In this document: in pieces, positions 21,851-29,495 of the stretch
How positions within the stretch are numbered: the stretch's first letter is position 1
Layout of the letters: each line of letters begins with the position of its first letter
Source: a virus
Direction: 5' to 3' (one strand)
IMG/VR virus record: IMGVR_UViG_3300025910_000026
Span: 1 to 30,509 of that record
Length of the DNA: 30,509 bases
The notes under the pieces: generated by a model
Databases searched by the model: none
What the model was told of the DNA's origin: nothing
What the model saw: the letters and a program-made list of their open reading frames with translations, nothing else
Made by a program: the position numbers and the translations under genes

Positions 21851-22704
21851 TAGAGAGCCCCATCCTTAAACCCAGCATCCGCATGGAACGCCTGCCCGCC
21901 GACATAATGCGGAGCAAGCTTTTCATTCTTCCAGAGTCCAAGCCTTTCCGCCTCGAATCTCGAAACGAATTCCAGCCCGCAACGGCAATTATATCCGAGG
22001 GGCGGCTTGTGAGTATTCCAGATAGGATCGTCCGTTGCGGCTATCGTTCCGAATCCCGCTTGATGATTGGGCCGCGTGAAGTTGTCGGCAATCCCTGTGT
22101 ATCTGAAACCTACGATCACGTCGGCGATGTCAGGGTCTTCCGCTTGCTCCATGCGGCCTTCGTTATAAGCCGTCGCAACGTTTGTGCGGTAAACAGTATT
22201 CGCGTAAGCCTCAGAGAAAGGCCCGATCTCCTGAATCGTTTTCGAGATGGCTTGAGCTGGCTCGCCACCCATGAGCCATTTCGAGATTTCTTCCTGCGCT
22301 CTCTTGGTAATGACCATCTCGGCAGAGCGAGCCATCGCAAAGACTTTACTGGTGTTGTACAGCTTGGTTACTTCTGCGGCACTCTTGGCAAGCCTCGGCT
22401 CACGAATCAGCAAATCCTCTACCGCTTCCTCAAAGCTCAAGTTAGGCGCGATAGGCGACGTATCCGGCACGTCGGCAAACTTGGCAGACTTCGCTTTCGA
22501 TGCGTCGTACTCCATGAGCAATCGCTTACGGCCATTGAGATCCGCAAGGATCATGGTCCGCTGGATCGTCTCGGCGAGATCCTTCCTGGCTCCCTGGAGA
22601 TCCCCGCCGGTAAACTTCTCATGGGCGAGATTCATAACGGCTTGATAGAAAACCGTCGCCTTGCGGTCTAGAAACCTATCCAGTTCCGTATGCGCTTGGA
22701 TCAC
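21850..22704 (-). CDS. minor head protein, Mu gpF / SPP1 gp7-like
   Basis: The start GTG 22704 overlaps the stop of the upstream gene (GTGA). The protein is helical for its first 160 residues (QAVMNLAHEKFTGGDLQGAR) and carries the family core ANTVYRTNVATAYNEGR at 168-184, then GFRYTGIADNFTRPNHQAG and the C-terminal PPLGYNCRCGLEFVS at 234-248, which is the Cys-containing end typical of Mu F-like proteins. These proteins sit next to the portal and act in head assembly or DNA entry. The portal gene, usually adjacent upstream, is absent here; instead the GroES-like and sugar genes lie upstream. Confidence 0.8.
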   Translation of the reverse strand: MIQAHTELDRFLDRKATVFYQAVMNLAHEKFTGGDLQGARKDLAETIQRTMILADLNGRKRLLMEYDASKAKSAKFADVPDTSPIAPNLSFEEAVEDLLIREPRLAKSAAEVTKLYNTSKVFAMARSAEMVITKRAQEEISKWLMGGEPAQAISKTIQEIGPFSEAYANTVYRTNVATAYNEGRMEQAEDPDIADVIVGFRYTGIADNFTRPNHQAGFGTIAATDDPIWNTHKPPLGYNCRCGLEFVSRFEAERLGLWKNEKLAPHYVGGQAFHADAGFKDGAL

Positions 22705-22985
22705 AGTGCCAGCCTAGGCCCTTTCCCGTTTACCGGCACGATCACATTCCCGAACATCCCTTTGAGCTTGCTCGTGCCTACCTCATCCACTTCGTACAGC
22801 GTCATGTTGGAGACTTGGTAGGATTTCGGTTTGCACATACCGTCAAGCGACGGGATCCACTTCACAAGGCCCATCCCGCCGTCAGGTGTCAGCATCGCAA
22901 AGGCAACGCGACAGCAGTTCCCTTGCTCGTCAATCTCGACGGCACCACCGTAGGTGCCGATATCTGGAGTGAAGTACCATTTCAC
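22701..22985 (-). CDS. hypothetical protein between co-chaperonin and minor head genes (94 aa)
   Basis: It starts at GTG 22985, which shares one base with the stop of the GroES-like gene (TAGTG), and GGAGG lies at good spacing upstream. The protein is strand-rich (GGAVEIDEQGNCCRVAFAML, SYQVSNMTLYEVDEVG) and ends GNVIVPVNGKGPRLAL. No family is recognised. It is tightly linked to the Mu F-like gene by a GTGA overlap and so is probably made with head proteins. Two adjacent Cys at 24-25 are notable but no metal site is complete. Confidence 0.55.
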   Translation of the reverse strand: MKWYFTPDIGTYGGAVEIDEQGNCCRVAFAMLTPDGGMGLVKWIPSLDGMCKPKSYQVSNMTLYEVDEVGTSKLKGMFGNVIVPVNGKGPRLAL

Positions 22986-23767
22986 TAGTTGCCTCCTGAA
23001 TCCACCAGCGTCTTCTGGTTCAACTCGTCAAGGTGACTTTCCGGGATGACTTCGTAATCGTCTACAGGCTTGGCTAGTTTGTCCTGTCCTGCGATCACGT
23101 CCACGATTCCGCCTTCAATCACCGCTTCGATATCTTCCTCGCTGACAAGGCGGTATTCAATCCCTTTCACGCGCACGATGCATCCGGCATAGCGCATACA
23201 GATAGCTTTGTCTCCCGGCTTGACGGATACCGGCGTCGGCTTGTCGGCCTTCTGTTTCCTCGCTCCAGGGCCAATCGAAACGACTTCAGCCACCCGGTAC
23301 ATCGCCTGTGGATTGCTCGGCATGAATAGGTGACCTTTCAGCGTCTTTTCCTCGCTGTCCATCTTGACCAGAATGTGATCCCGGTAGGGGAATAGCTCTG
23401 CGATCTCCCAATCCATTTCACTCTTCATGCTGAGGATCAGCCTCGCCCAAATCCCATGATCCCGAATCAGCTTGTACTTCTTGCCTACCGCCTGAACCTT
23501 CTCCCCCATGTACTGCACCGACATGATGATATCGCCTTCTTTGAGCGCGATGGGATAAACCTTGCCGGATTCAGGGTTGAACTCGCCTTGCCCTAGACGC
23601 ACTACCCGACCATACAAGCATTCGCTTTTCTCGTTGCCGGGAATGATTAGTCCAGACTTGGAATAGCTACGGTCTAGAACTTCGACCAGAATGTAATCCG
23701 CCAAGGGTGCAATCTCCTTAGGGTCGGGGAGCTTGTAGGCGACGTCACTAATCAGGGAACGGGGCAT
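22985..23767 (-). CDS. tandem GroES-domain co-chaperonin (Cpn20-like architecture)
   Basis: ATG 23767 follows GGAGG at five bases and overlaps the previous stop (TGATG). The 260-residue protein has two GroES domains. Domain 1 (about 21-112) shows PLADYILVEVLDRSYSKSGL, then LYGRVVRLGQG, LKEGDIIMSVQYMGEKVQAV and KYKLIRDHGI; domain 2 (about 128-220) shows PYRDHILVKMD, KGHLFMP, AEVVSIGPGAR, VKPGDKAICMRYAGCIVRVK and EYRLVSEEDIEAVI. Each keeps the mobile-loop hydrophobic triplet that GroES uses to bind GroEL (LII at 40-42; LFM at 147-149). Phage GroES-like proteins such as T4 gp31 help fold capsid protein with host GroEL, and the place just before head genes agrees. The chain ends in a 40-residue acidic tail. 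Confidence 0.85.
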   Translation of the reverse strand: MPRSLISDVAYKLPDPKEIAPLADYILVEVLDRSYSKSGLIIPGNEKSECLYGRVVRLGQGEFNPESGKVYPIALKEGDIIMSVQYMGEKVQAVGKKYKLIRDHGIWARLILSMKSEMDWEIAELFPYRDHILVKMDSEEKTLKGHLFMPSNPQAMYRVAEVVSIGPGARKQKADKPTPVSVKPGDKAICMRYAGCIVRVKGIEYRLVSEEDIEAVIEGGIVDVIAGQDKLAKPVDDYEVIPESHLDELNQKTLVDSGGN

Positions 23768-24612
23768 CAGGGCCTCCAACCGAATAGATCAAGATCCTTG
23801 AATCTCTCCGCACCATACTCCCGCACCATGCGCTTGCATTCCCGCTCATACCACACGGGCGCATTCAGGTTGATCTTGCTCTTGGGATAGTCGCCCCACC
23901 AGCTTTCAGGAATTTTCAGCAAGTCATTCCCATGGGGCGGCTTCAAAGCCCAATGGTATTTCTCGGTAATCTCACTTGCTGGATAACTCCAGCGGACTAA
24001 CTCGCTCATCATGTAATGACGATGCTTCCAGATGAATCGGTTCCATGCCGCAAACTGCAAGTGCATGACCCCGCCAGCGGCATCAACTACAGGCGTGCGG
24101 ATTCCGCAATGCGGCGGTCTGTTGTGATGGTGGTATTTCTCTTCTCCCCGTGGAGCGAAGCCCAAGCCGGGAGCATCCTTGAATCCAAGCGTGATGATCC
24201 CGCGAGTATGAGGCGAATACCAATCCAGCGACTTCCAAGGCGCGATCATCGGCACGTCTAGGACTTCGCCGTCTTTGAGCGCGCCGAACCAGTTACGAAC
24301 ATTGCCTAGATTGTTGTGGGTCAGAATCTCATCAGCGTCTGTAATGGAACAATGAGTAGCACCAAGACTTCTAGCGTCCTCAAGATTCTTCTGCCTGTGA
24401 TCCATTTCATCCCAGTGTTCTCCATCCACGTTCTCGGACGTGATGAAGTCTTTATCGGATGATTTGGCGATTTCCTTTACGATTTCTACCGTGTAGTCCG
24501 TGCAGCGGTCGAAGAAGATGGCGGCACCGTCACACCAGCGCATAGCGGCCCTGAGAGATGCGCCGAGGATCCATTCCTCATTGCGTAGGACGCAAAGGGC
24601 GATGATTCTCAT
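23767..24612 (-). CDS. glycosyltransferase, family 2-like
   Basis: The 281-residue protein begins with the GT2-type strand and first loop RIIALCVLRNEEWILGASLR, then AAIFFDRCTDYTVEIVKEI and the DxD motif at 92-94 in CSITDADEILTHNN, which binds the metal and sugar nucleotide. The C-terminal half has WNRFIWKHRHYMMSELVRWS and ALKPPHGND, as in short soluble GT2-like enzymes. There is no membrane segment, so it acts in the cytoplasm. ATG 24612 overlaps the stop of the epimerase gene (ATGA). Substrate and acceptor are unknown. Confidence 0.8.
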   Translation of the reverse strand: MRIIALCVLRNEEWILGASLRAAMRWCDGAAIFFDRCTDYTVEIVKEIAKSSDKDFITSENVDGEHWDEMDHRQKNLEDARSLGATHCSITDADEILTHNNLGNVRNWFGALKDGEVLDVPMIAPWKSLDWYSPHTRGIITLGFKDAPGLGFAPRGEEKYHHHNRPPHCGIRTPVVDAAGGVMHLQFAAWNRFIWKHRHYMMSELVRWSYPASEITEKYHWALKPPHGNDLLKIPESWWGDYPKSKINLNAPVWYERECKRMVREYGAERFKDLDLFGWRP

Positions 24613-25526
24613 GCTTTAGAAAAATAGTTTGTATACCACCCGATGCACTTCGCCAAGCCTTCTTCCAGCGAATGGCTAGGCTTCCATCCCAGCTTCTCAC
24701 GGGCGAGCCCTGCGTTAGTCCACTGGTCTACGATCTCTCCATGCCTATCGACTTCATCAACAGGAATGAGATCCGATCCCATGAGTTGCAGGAGAGTATC
24801 CACGATGTACTTGACCGTCACACCTTGACCGCTGCCGAAGTTCATAGGGCCGGTGTAGTCGCTGGCGGCAAGCTTGAGATAGGCGTCTATCGCATCGTCA
24901 ATGTAAAGCCAGTCCCGCCGCATCTTCCCGCCGTTGCGGATCATCGGACGAATCCCTTGCAGGATTCGCCGGATCGTGTTAGGCACCAGCGTAGACAGGC
25001 TCAGGCATCCAGGGCCGTAGAGATTGACGCACCGAGTCGTAGCGATGCTCATGCCGTAACTGGACGTGTAGGTACGGGCGATAAGATCGACGCAAGCCTT
25101 GGACGTCTCATAAGGACGATCCGGGGATAGCGGCAAGTCTTCATGATAAGGCGGCGCTGTACGGCCATAAGCCTTGTCTGAGCTGCTGACTACCACACGC
25201 CTGATCTTCTGTCTACGGCACGCTTCAAGGATATTCCAAGTCCCCTTGATGTTGGTTTCAAACGTGCCGGTAGGATCCGTCAAGCCTACCGCTATTTCTG
25301 TAATAGCTGCCAAGTGGAACACAGTATCTATCTGATGGCGGGCTAGAACGGCATCCCACATAGCCCCATCGGACAAATCGCTGAACACGGCGTTATCGAA
25401 ATCTTTGTGATCCGACTTGTGGAGATGATGGAAGATGGCCGTTACCACGACGCCTTGCTTGCGTAGCGCGGCACAGAGATGACGGCCTAGAAAGCCGTTG
25501 GAGCCTGTAACGAGAGCCCGCTTCAA
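24609..25526 (-). CDS. NAD-dependent nucleotide-sugar epimerase/dehydratase (extended SDR)
   Basis: The 305-residue protein has the SDR plan: G-x2-G-x2-G in TGSNGFLGRHL (7-17), an Asp after strand 3, HLAAI at 71-75, catalytic Ser in VVVSSSDKAYG (111-121), Y139-x3-K143 in RPYETSKACVD, CVNLYGPG, and RRDWLYIDDAIDAYL near 210-225. The SSDKAYG segment is reminiscent of CDP-glucose 4,6-dehydratase and GDP-mannose dehydratase relatives, but the substrate cannot be fixed. The start is TTG 25526, overlapping the FkbM stop (TTGA), with AAAGG upstream. It would make a modified sugar nucleotide for the neighbouring transferases. Confidence 0.85.
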   Translation of the reverse strand: MKRALVTGSNGFLGRHLCAALRKQGVVVTAIFHHLHKSDHKDFDNAVFSDLSDGAMWDAVLARHQIDTVFHLAAITEIAVGLTDPTGTFETNIKGTWNILEACRRQKIRRVVVSSSDKAYGRTAPPYHEDLPLSPDRPYETSKACVDLIARTYTSSYGMSIATTRCVNLYGPGCLSLSTLVPNTIRRILQGIRPMIRNGGKMRRDWLYIDDAIDAYLKLAASDYTGPMNFGSGQGVTVKYIVDTLLQLMGSDLIPVDEVDRHGEIVDQWTNAGLAREKLGWKPSHSLEEGLAKCIGWYTNYFSKA

Positions 25527-26113
25527 GCTAGACCTTTCTCAATGGCTAGGACATCCCAATAGTTCTCAATGCACCCGTATCGCTTTTCCCACACCTGATT
25601 TTGAATAACATACCACCGCCTGAGTTTATCTATGATCCTGTCACACTCTGCGCGGCCTCTGGCTCGGTCGGTATGTTCGTGGAAACTGAAGACGATCTGG
25701 CGAGCAATGGGGCCGTCAATCTCGTCTAGGATGTCGTACTCACTGCCTTCGATATTGAGTTTGATGAGATCCCACTGAACGCCAGCCATCGGAAGTGCAT
25801 TAAGTGAAACAGCCTCAACCGGCACAGAATAGGCGTCCTTATCCACTTGGGTATGCCAAGCGTTAGGATCAGAGCTTAGATGAAGATGCATTCCGCGTGG
25901 ATACTTCTTTCCAACTAGAGCCGCCTCATAAAGAGTGACACCCTTTGGAGCTTCTCCGATATCCGGACTTGGATCAAATGCGTAGACATGATGCCCCCGA
26001 TCAGCAAACCATTTCGCAAAGACAAAGCCCCTAGCCCCAGCGTCAAGGACAGGCCCCTTCGTGAGCAAGTCTTCCCTGAACGAATGGTTGTCTACAGTCA
26101 ATAGGTTTTGCAT
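25523..26113 (-). CDS. FkbM-family SAM-dependent methyltransferase
   Basis: ATG 26113 is chosen, which overlaps the upstream gene by 16 bases; longer versions overlap more. The 196-residue protein has the SAM-binding loop PVLDAGARGFVFAKWF at 21-36, an acidic end of strand 2 (YAFDPSPD) and the family signature DLIKLNIEGSEYDIL at 115-129, matching FkbM domains. FkbM proteins commonly O-methylate sugars of glycolipids, polysaccharides or glycosylated surface proteins. The lengths and neighbours (sugar epimerase, transferases) agree with methylation of a glycan. It is coupled to the epimerase gene. Confidence 0.8.
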   Translation of the reverse strand: MQNLLTVDNHSFREDLLTKGPVLDAGARGFVFAKWFADRGHHVYAFDPSPDIGEAPKGVTLYEAALVGKKYPRGMHLHLSSDPNAWHTQVDKDAYSVPVEAVSLNALPMAGVQWDLIKLNIEGSEYDILDEIDGPIARQIVFSFHEHTDRARGRAECDRIIDKLRRWYVIQNQVWEKRYGCIENYWDVLAIEKGLA

Positions 26114-26802
26114 ACCGTCTGCCAATCCGTATAACTCAGCGGCTCCATTCCAAGCTGCTCGATCATGAGAGTAAAGCAACTCTCATCCGATCTGTGGCCC
26201 TCTACTCTTGGGTCAAGCGAGATGATCGAACTGTCCGCATCGGCTAGAAGCAGCGAGCGCATGACGTTGTTCCCATCCAGCCCCAGCCGCCGATTAGCTC
26301 CCGTCATGAGCGTTTTTACTTTAGCGATTTCTCCCCACTTCTCAAAGAACTTCATAGCTATAGGGTTATCCCGATCCAGGGCCACGATACAGCCCCCGCA
26401 CAGCGTCTTCGTGAACGCCTCTTCCCGGGTCACTCCGAAGTACTTGAGCGCCTCATCACTGATCCATTTCCCGAGATTGTCGGCCCCCCTCAGGATGATA
26501 TGCCCCATGGACTTCAGGCGATCCCATAGCGGAGTCAGTGGGGCAAGCGCCTGAGTCCCGGCGTCAAGCCACATGACGTAGCGATAGCCTTGGTCGAACA
26601 TAGCCTTAACCGCCCACCATTTGAACGAGTAGGTACTCTCTTGGTGTGACGGCGAGCCCGGAGGCCAGAACTTGCGGTAGATATGGACGTCAGCGCCCAT
26701 GCCGTACTGACCTAGACTCGCTTCCAGCCTGTCCGCGAACTTGGCGTAGTACTCCGGGTTATGCGGAGCAAAGCAGCAGCTAACAATTACACGGTCGTTC
26801 AT
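26098..26802 (-). CDS. glycosyltransferase-like protein (GT-A type)
   Basis: ATG 26802 overlaps the stop of the upstream gene (ATGA), so a longer frame upstream is not used. The 234-residue protein begins VIVSCCFAPHNPEYYAKFAD, then has KWWAVKAMFDQGYRYVMWLD with Asp 80 and D-A-G in place of the usual D-x-D, followed by LCGGCIVALDRDN and a C-terminal VEGHRSDESCFTLM. This is the plan of small nucleotide-sugar transferases of the GT-A type with an altered metal motif. Its acceptor is unknown. The single-Asp motif and lack of close family make this a slightly less certain transferase. Confidence 0.65.
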   Translation of the reverse strand: MNDRVIVSCCFAPHNPEYYAKFADRLEASLGQYGMGADVHIYRKFWPPGSPSHQESTYSFKWWAVKAMFDQGYRYVMWLDAGTQALAPLTPLWDRLKSMGHIILRGADNLGKWISDEALKYFGVTREEAFTKTLCGGCIVALDRDNPIAMKFFEKWGEIAKVKTLMTGANRRLGLDGNNVMRSLLLADADSSIISLDPRVEGHRSDESCFTLMIEQLGMEPLSYTDWQTVCKTY

Positions 26803-27302
26803 TGAATGATTGCCGTCTCTTCGTCGGTAAGCCCGAACGCTTCCACATCGCTTAAGATCAAAGTATGAGGGCGAAGCATCCGGTACGTTTCGTTGTGCTT
26901 GAATTGGCCGATGATGTACTCGTAGTAGTAAGCCGCCGCTGGGCCTGCTTCGTGATCGTGAAGGATAATAAAGCGAGCGCGGCCCTTGAGCTTCATCGCA
27001 AGGTGACGGCGTTCCTCTCCAGGGGCGCAATCAATGAAGGCAACGCCGTAATGCTTCTGCTTTGGCTCCCACTTTGACCAGTTCTCTACTAGTGGCACGT
27101 TGAAGATCTTAGCCCACTCTGGATTGCTATCGTAAGATTCAAGGATGCGCGGGATTGGCAACCCTGCCGTACGCGTGCACATCAACCGCAACATTGGTGT
27201 TGAAGTCCACCCGCAACCAAGCTCAAGAACTGGCCCAAGGCTGCGAGCCACAGCAGCAGCTAACACTGGGAAGTGACTCCCATAACCAATGTCAGGGCGC
27301 AT
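26799..27302 (-). CDS. class I SAM-dependent methyltransferase-like protein
   Basis: ATG 27302 overlaps the upstream stop by one base (TAATG) with GGAG nine bases upstream; ATG 27317 is an alternative. The protein has a motif I loop PVLELGCGWTSTPML at 24-38, a strand-2 end ESYDSNPEW (55-63), YGVAFIDCAPGEERRHLA at 85-102 and FIILHDHEAG at 111-120. These are the expected strands 1, 2, 4 and 5 of a Rossmann-type methyltransferase. The substrate is unknown; the location between sugar genes suggests a glycan or sugar donor. It ends in ATGA overlap with the transferase gene. Confidence 0.7.
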   Translation of the reverse strand: MRPDIGYGSHFPVLAAAVARSLGPVLELGCGWTSTPMLRLMCTRTAGLPIPRILESYDSNPEWAKIFNVPLVENWSKWEPKQKHYGVAFIDCAPGEERRHLAMKLKGRARFIILHDHEAGPAAAYYYEYIIGQFKHNETYRMLRPHTLILSDVEAFGLTDEETAIIQ

Positions 27303-27541
27303 TAGCGTTCGCTCCATTCGCCCAAGCCCGCACCATGCCTCACCAGAGGAACGAACGTCACCTTGACGTTAGCATCCTGCAAGACGTTGAGATCAACGCT
27401 TGGAAGGACTTGGAGATCAACTACCGCGTCCCAGACTTTGACTACCACGGCGGGGAGTTCTGGCCGATGGCCTTTGTCGTGGAATAGCGGATCGTCAATG
27501 CGAGGATGGTACAACACAATCGACCCGACGCTAACAGTCAT
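27302..27541 (-). CDS. small conserved phage protein, SH3-like barrel candidate (79 aa)
   Basis: The gene starts at ATG 27541, 10 bases inside the end of the upstream gene. The sequence VGSIVLYHPRIDD, HRPELPAVVVKVWDAVVDLQ and a final GLGEWSER follows a recurring pattern of small phage proteins (opening G-x-I-V-x-Y, then P-A-x-V-V-x-V-W, ending G-x-W-x-x-x-R), thought to be a small beta-barrel. Its function is unknown. Its presence within a sugar-gene cluster may be incidental or may mark a fixed phage gene around which island genes were added. Confidence 0.6.
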   Translation of the reverse strand: MTVSVGSIVLYHPRIDDPLFHDKGHRPELPAVVVKVWDAVVDLQVLPSVDLNVLQDANVKVTFVPLVRHGAGLGEWSER

Positions 27542-28379
27542 ATCCCCTCGCTTTCGAGTAAGCCTCGCGGTACTTGTCCACCCAATCCATTTTCTCAGGA
27601 ATGTAATGCTCGATGATCGGTCTGATCTTGGGCCAGTTCTCTCGAGTAGCTCCAGGCCTGATCAAATGAGTATCGACGTACTTCTTTGACCAGTCGAATT
27701 CCGCAGGCCAGCAGCCTCGGTCAATCCGGTCATGCGGCGGGCATCCTTCCCGTGTGATCATCTGCACTCGATCAGGATAGCCGCCCCACGCTTTCAGCTT
27801 GGAATTGAAGTAGAGTTCATCCTGCCACCACGCCATCCAGCTATCGTGATAGCGGCCTAGAGTCCTGTCGAAGTTGGCCTGCATCTGACTGAGGATCTCG
27901 CCGCGCACTTCAAGCTGCATGACTTCACGCCATTTTTTGACGGTGGCTTGTATGTACGGCGTGGGATGGAACGGCGGATAGGGCCAGCCGTAAGCGTTGG
28001 CGTACCAGCTTGTGAAATCCCACCTAACCGGATCATGCTGGCGGAACCAGTCCCCGTCCAAACTCCACATGTCGATATCGCCCGTGACGAGTTGATCATC
28101 TTCGGGGATATCCAATGCAGCGGCGTGTTGTCTTGAAGATTGAGCAGCCTGAGCGTCTCTGTAGCCTTCAAGCTTGCCGATATGCTCTACTTTTGCGCCA
28201 GCCTCAATAGTGGCGTTCTTGACTACTTGAGCAACCGGATTCTCCCATTCCTTGGAAGTGTCAGTAAAGAAACAGAGCGTCCGGTAGCCTACAATGTGCT
28301 TCCAGAAAAGCGTCGTGATCGGTGCGAAGAAGTCATAGCTTCCGGATTGATTTGTAGCGATGACGGCGTAAGTGGTCAT
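27531..28379 (-). CDS. glycosyltransferase-like protein (GT-A type)
   Basis: The 282-residue protein begins TTYAVIATNQSGSYDFFAPI, has TLCFFTDTSKEW (strand 2), and the DxD motif at 101-103 in QLVTGDIDMWSLDG. The central part (DFTSWYANAYGWPYPPFHPT) and MAWWQDELYFNSKLKAWGG probably form the acceptor pocket, as DE and WW are typical near the active site. The C-terminal HYIPEKMDWVDKYREAYSKA is helical. It is cytoplasmic, without membrane segments. ATG 28379 lies two bases after the upstream stop. Sugar donor and acceptor are unknown. Confidence 0.7.
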   Translation of the reverse strand: MTTYAVIATNQSGSYDFFAPITTLFWKHIVGYRTLCFFTDTSKEWENPVAQVVKNATIEAGAKVEHIGKLEGYRDAQAAQSSRQHAAALDIPEDDQLVTGDIDMWSLDGDWFRQHDPVRWDFTSWYANAYGWPYPPFHPTPYIQATVKKWREVMQLEVRGEILSQMQANFDRTLGRYHDSWMAWWQDELYFNSKLKAWGGYPDRVQMITREGCPPHDRIDRGCWPAEFDWSKKYVDTHLIRPGATRENWPKIRPIIEHYIPEKMDWVDKYREAYSKARGYDC

Positions 28380-28381
28380 GA

Positions 28382-28567
28382 TTAACGTTCTACAATCGAG
28401 TATTTTCCTTTAGATCCCAGCTTGCGTTCCGCATCGTCAATTTCGCTAATGCAGATACGTATCTTTTGCTTTGACGCCTCAGTCAACCGTTCTCTGGTTA
28501 GATCAACAGCTAGGATCTGCCTAATAACTTCCGCAACGCCAGCGTCAAGCTCAATGTACTTACTCAT
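28382..28567 (-). CDS. small helical hypothetical protein (61 aa)
   Basis: It starts at ATG 28567, overlapping the upstream stop as ATGA. It is all-helical and charged: ELDAGVAEVIRQILAVDLTR, then LTEASKQKIRICISEIDDAE and a basic tail. No family is recognised. It might be an assembly or regulatory partner, but nothing in the sequence shows this. The size, start coupling and clean frame support a true gene. Confidence 0.55.
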   Translation of the reverse strand: MSKYIELDAGVAEVIRQILAVDLTRERLTEASKQKIRICISEIDDAERKLGSKGKYSIVER

Positions 28568-29370
28568 ATCCTCGAAATCCTTTCATTCGATTCCACCCCA
28601 GCCCAACCTTTCTCGCACTCTTCGATCTCTGCAAGCTTTGGACAATGGCCGCGATTGCGTGAGAACCAGCCTACCAGCGGATCCACATGATAGGCGCCGC
28701 CAATGTGATTCGTTAGCTGATCAATGTAGCTGTCTTTCGCTCCCAGCGTCGTGCGATCCTCATAAGCAATCTGACCCCCAGCATGAGGCAGGATCGCAGC
28801 ATTCAGCAATCGTTGATCCGCCCCGTGCTGATTCATGTCGATCCCGAACTGATCCGCCAGGGCCATGAAGGACGCCCAGCTAGAAAACCGATCCAGCATC
28901 CAGTCGGCCTTAAAGCCGACCATTCCACCCATCAACGCCGTGGAACTATGGGACTCGCTATCGTGAAGGGCCGAGATAGCACGATCAGAAGCAATCCACT
29001 TCTCGATAGCTCTCCGCTCCCGTGGAGTCGAGAGCGAATCTACATCCCTGCACAGCACACGCTTGACGCTAAGATTCCAAATCGGCAGGAGCCGCCAGCA
29101 CATCGCACCGCAGAGCTTGGTAGCCTCGCCCATGGGAATCAGCTTGAGCAATCCGCGTTCGTGCATTCGCTCCATGACCGGCCAATAGCTGTACTCCCTG
29201 ACTCGATTATCGTGGTACAGCCACAGCGACCAATCGGGATAGACAGCCCAGTGACCACGCACGATGGCACGGATGTAGTTACAGAAGAAAACGCCACGGC
29301 CAGCGCCAGCGCGTTCAGATTCGTATGCGCTGTTGGCGTGGCGATAGAAACTGTAGGCGATGACATTCAT
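28564..29370 (-). CDS. glycosyltransferase-like protein with DxD motif
   Basis: The 268-residue protein begins NVIAYSFYRHANSAYESERA, then has PDWSLWLYHDNRV, a strand with KRVLCRDVDSLSTPRERRAI carrying DVD at 109-111 and a later GGMVGFKADWMLDRF and QHGADQRLLNAAILPHAGG with a conserved-type D-Q-x-L-L-N. This is the order expected for a GT-A nucleotide-sugar transferase (donor loop, DxD, acceptor site). ATG 29370 overlaps the mini-HTH stop (ATGA). Role in glycan synthesis is likely from motif and neighbours; specificity is unknown. Confidence 0.7.
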   Translation of the reverse strand: MNVIAYSFYRHANSAYESERAGAGRGVFFCNYIRAIVRGHWAVYPDWSLWLYHDNRVREYSYWPVMERMHERGLLKLIPMGEATKLCGAMCWRLLPIWNLSVKRVLCRDVDSLSTPRERRAIEKWIASDRAISALHDSESHSSTALMGGMVGFKADWMLDRFSSWASFMALADQFGIDMNQHGADQRLLNAAILPHAGGQIAYEDRTTLGAKDSYIDQLTNHIGGAYHVDPLVGWFSRNRGHCPKLAEIEECEKGWAGVESNERISRI

Positions 29371-29495
29371 CTAACGTAGGCCCTAAGGATCTGTTCCACT
29401 GTAACGCGCTTTACCTTCCACAGCTTTGCGAGCATAGACATGGACATCCCAAAGCGGAACTGATCTGCAATCGTATCCTTAGTGCGTTTGCTCAT
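29367..29495 (-). CDS. mini helix-turn-helix protein (42 aa) within the sugar island
   Basis: The ORF runs from ATG 29495 to TGA 29369-29367, with ATGA overlaps at both ends with its neighbours. The sequence is MSKRTKDTIADQFRFG followed by MSMSMLAKLWKVKRVTVEQI and LRAYVR: helix 1, a turn after KLWKVK and a recognition helix (RVTVEQILRAYV). It resembles the second half of phage mini-HTH proteins such as the one at 605-769 (G-x-T/M-I/S-x-x-I/L-A...V-E-x-I-I/L-R). It probably binds DNA. The double coupling argues strongly for a true gene. Confidence 0.65.
   Translation of the reverse strand: MSKRTKDTIADQFRFGMSMSMLAKLWKVKRVTVEQILRAYVR

Noticed and set aside
26803-27030. Upstream extension of the transferase gene at 26098-26802
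   Set aside because: The added residues are Arg/Ser/Pro-rich, lie fully within the methyltransferase gene, and the ATGA overlap at 26802 is the natural start.
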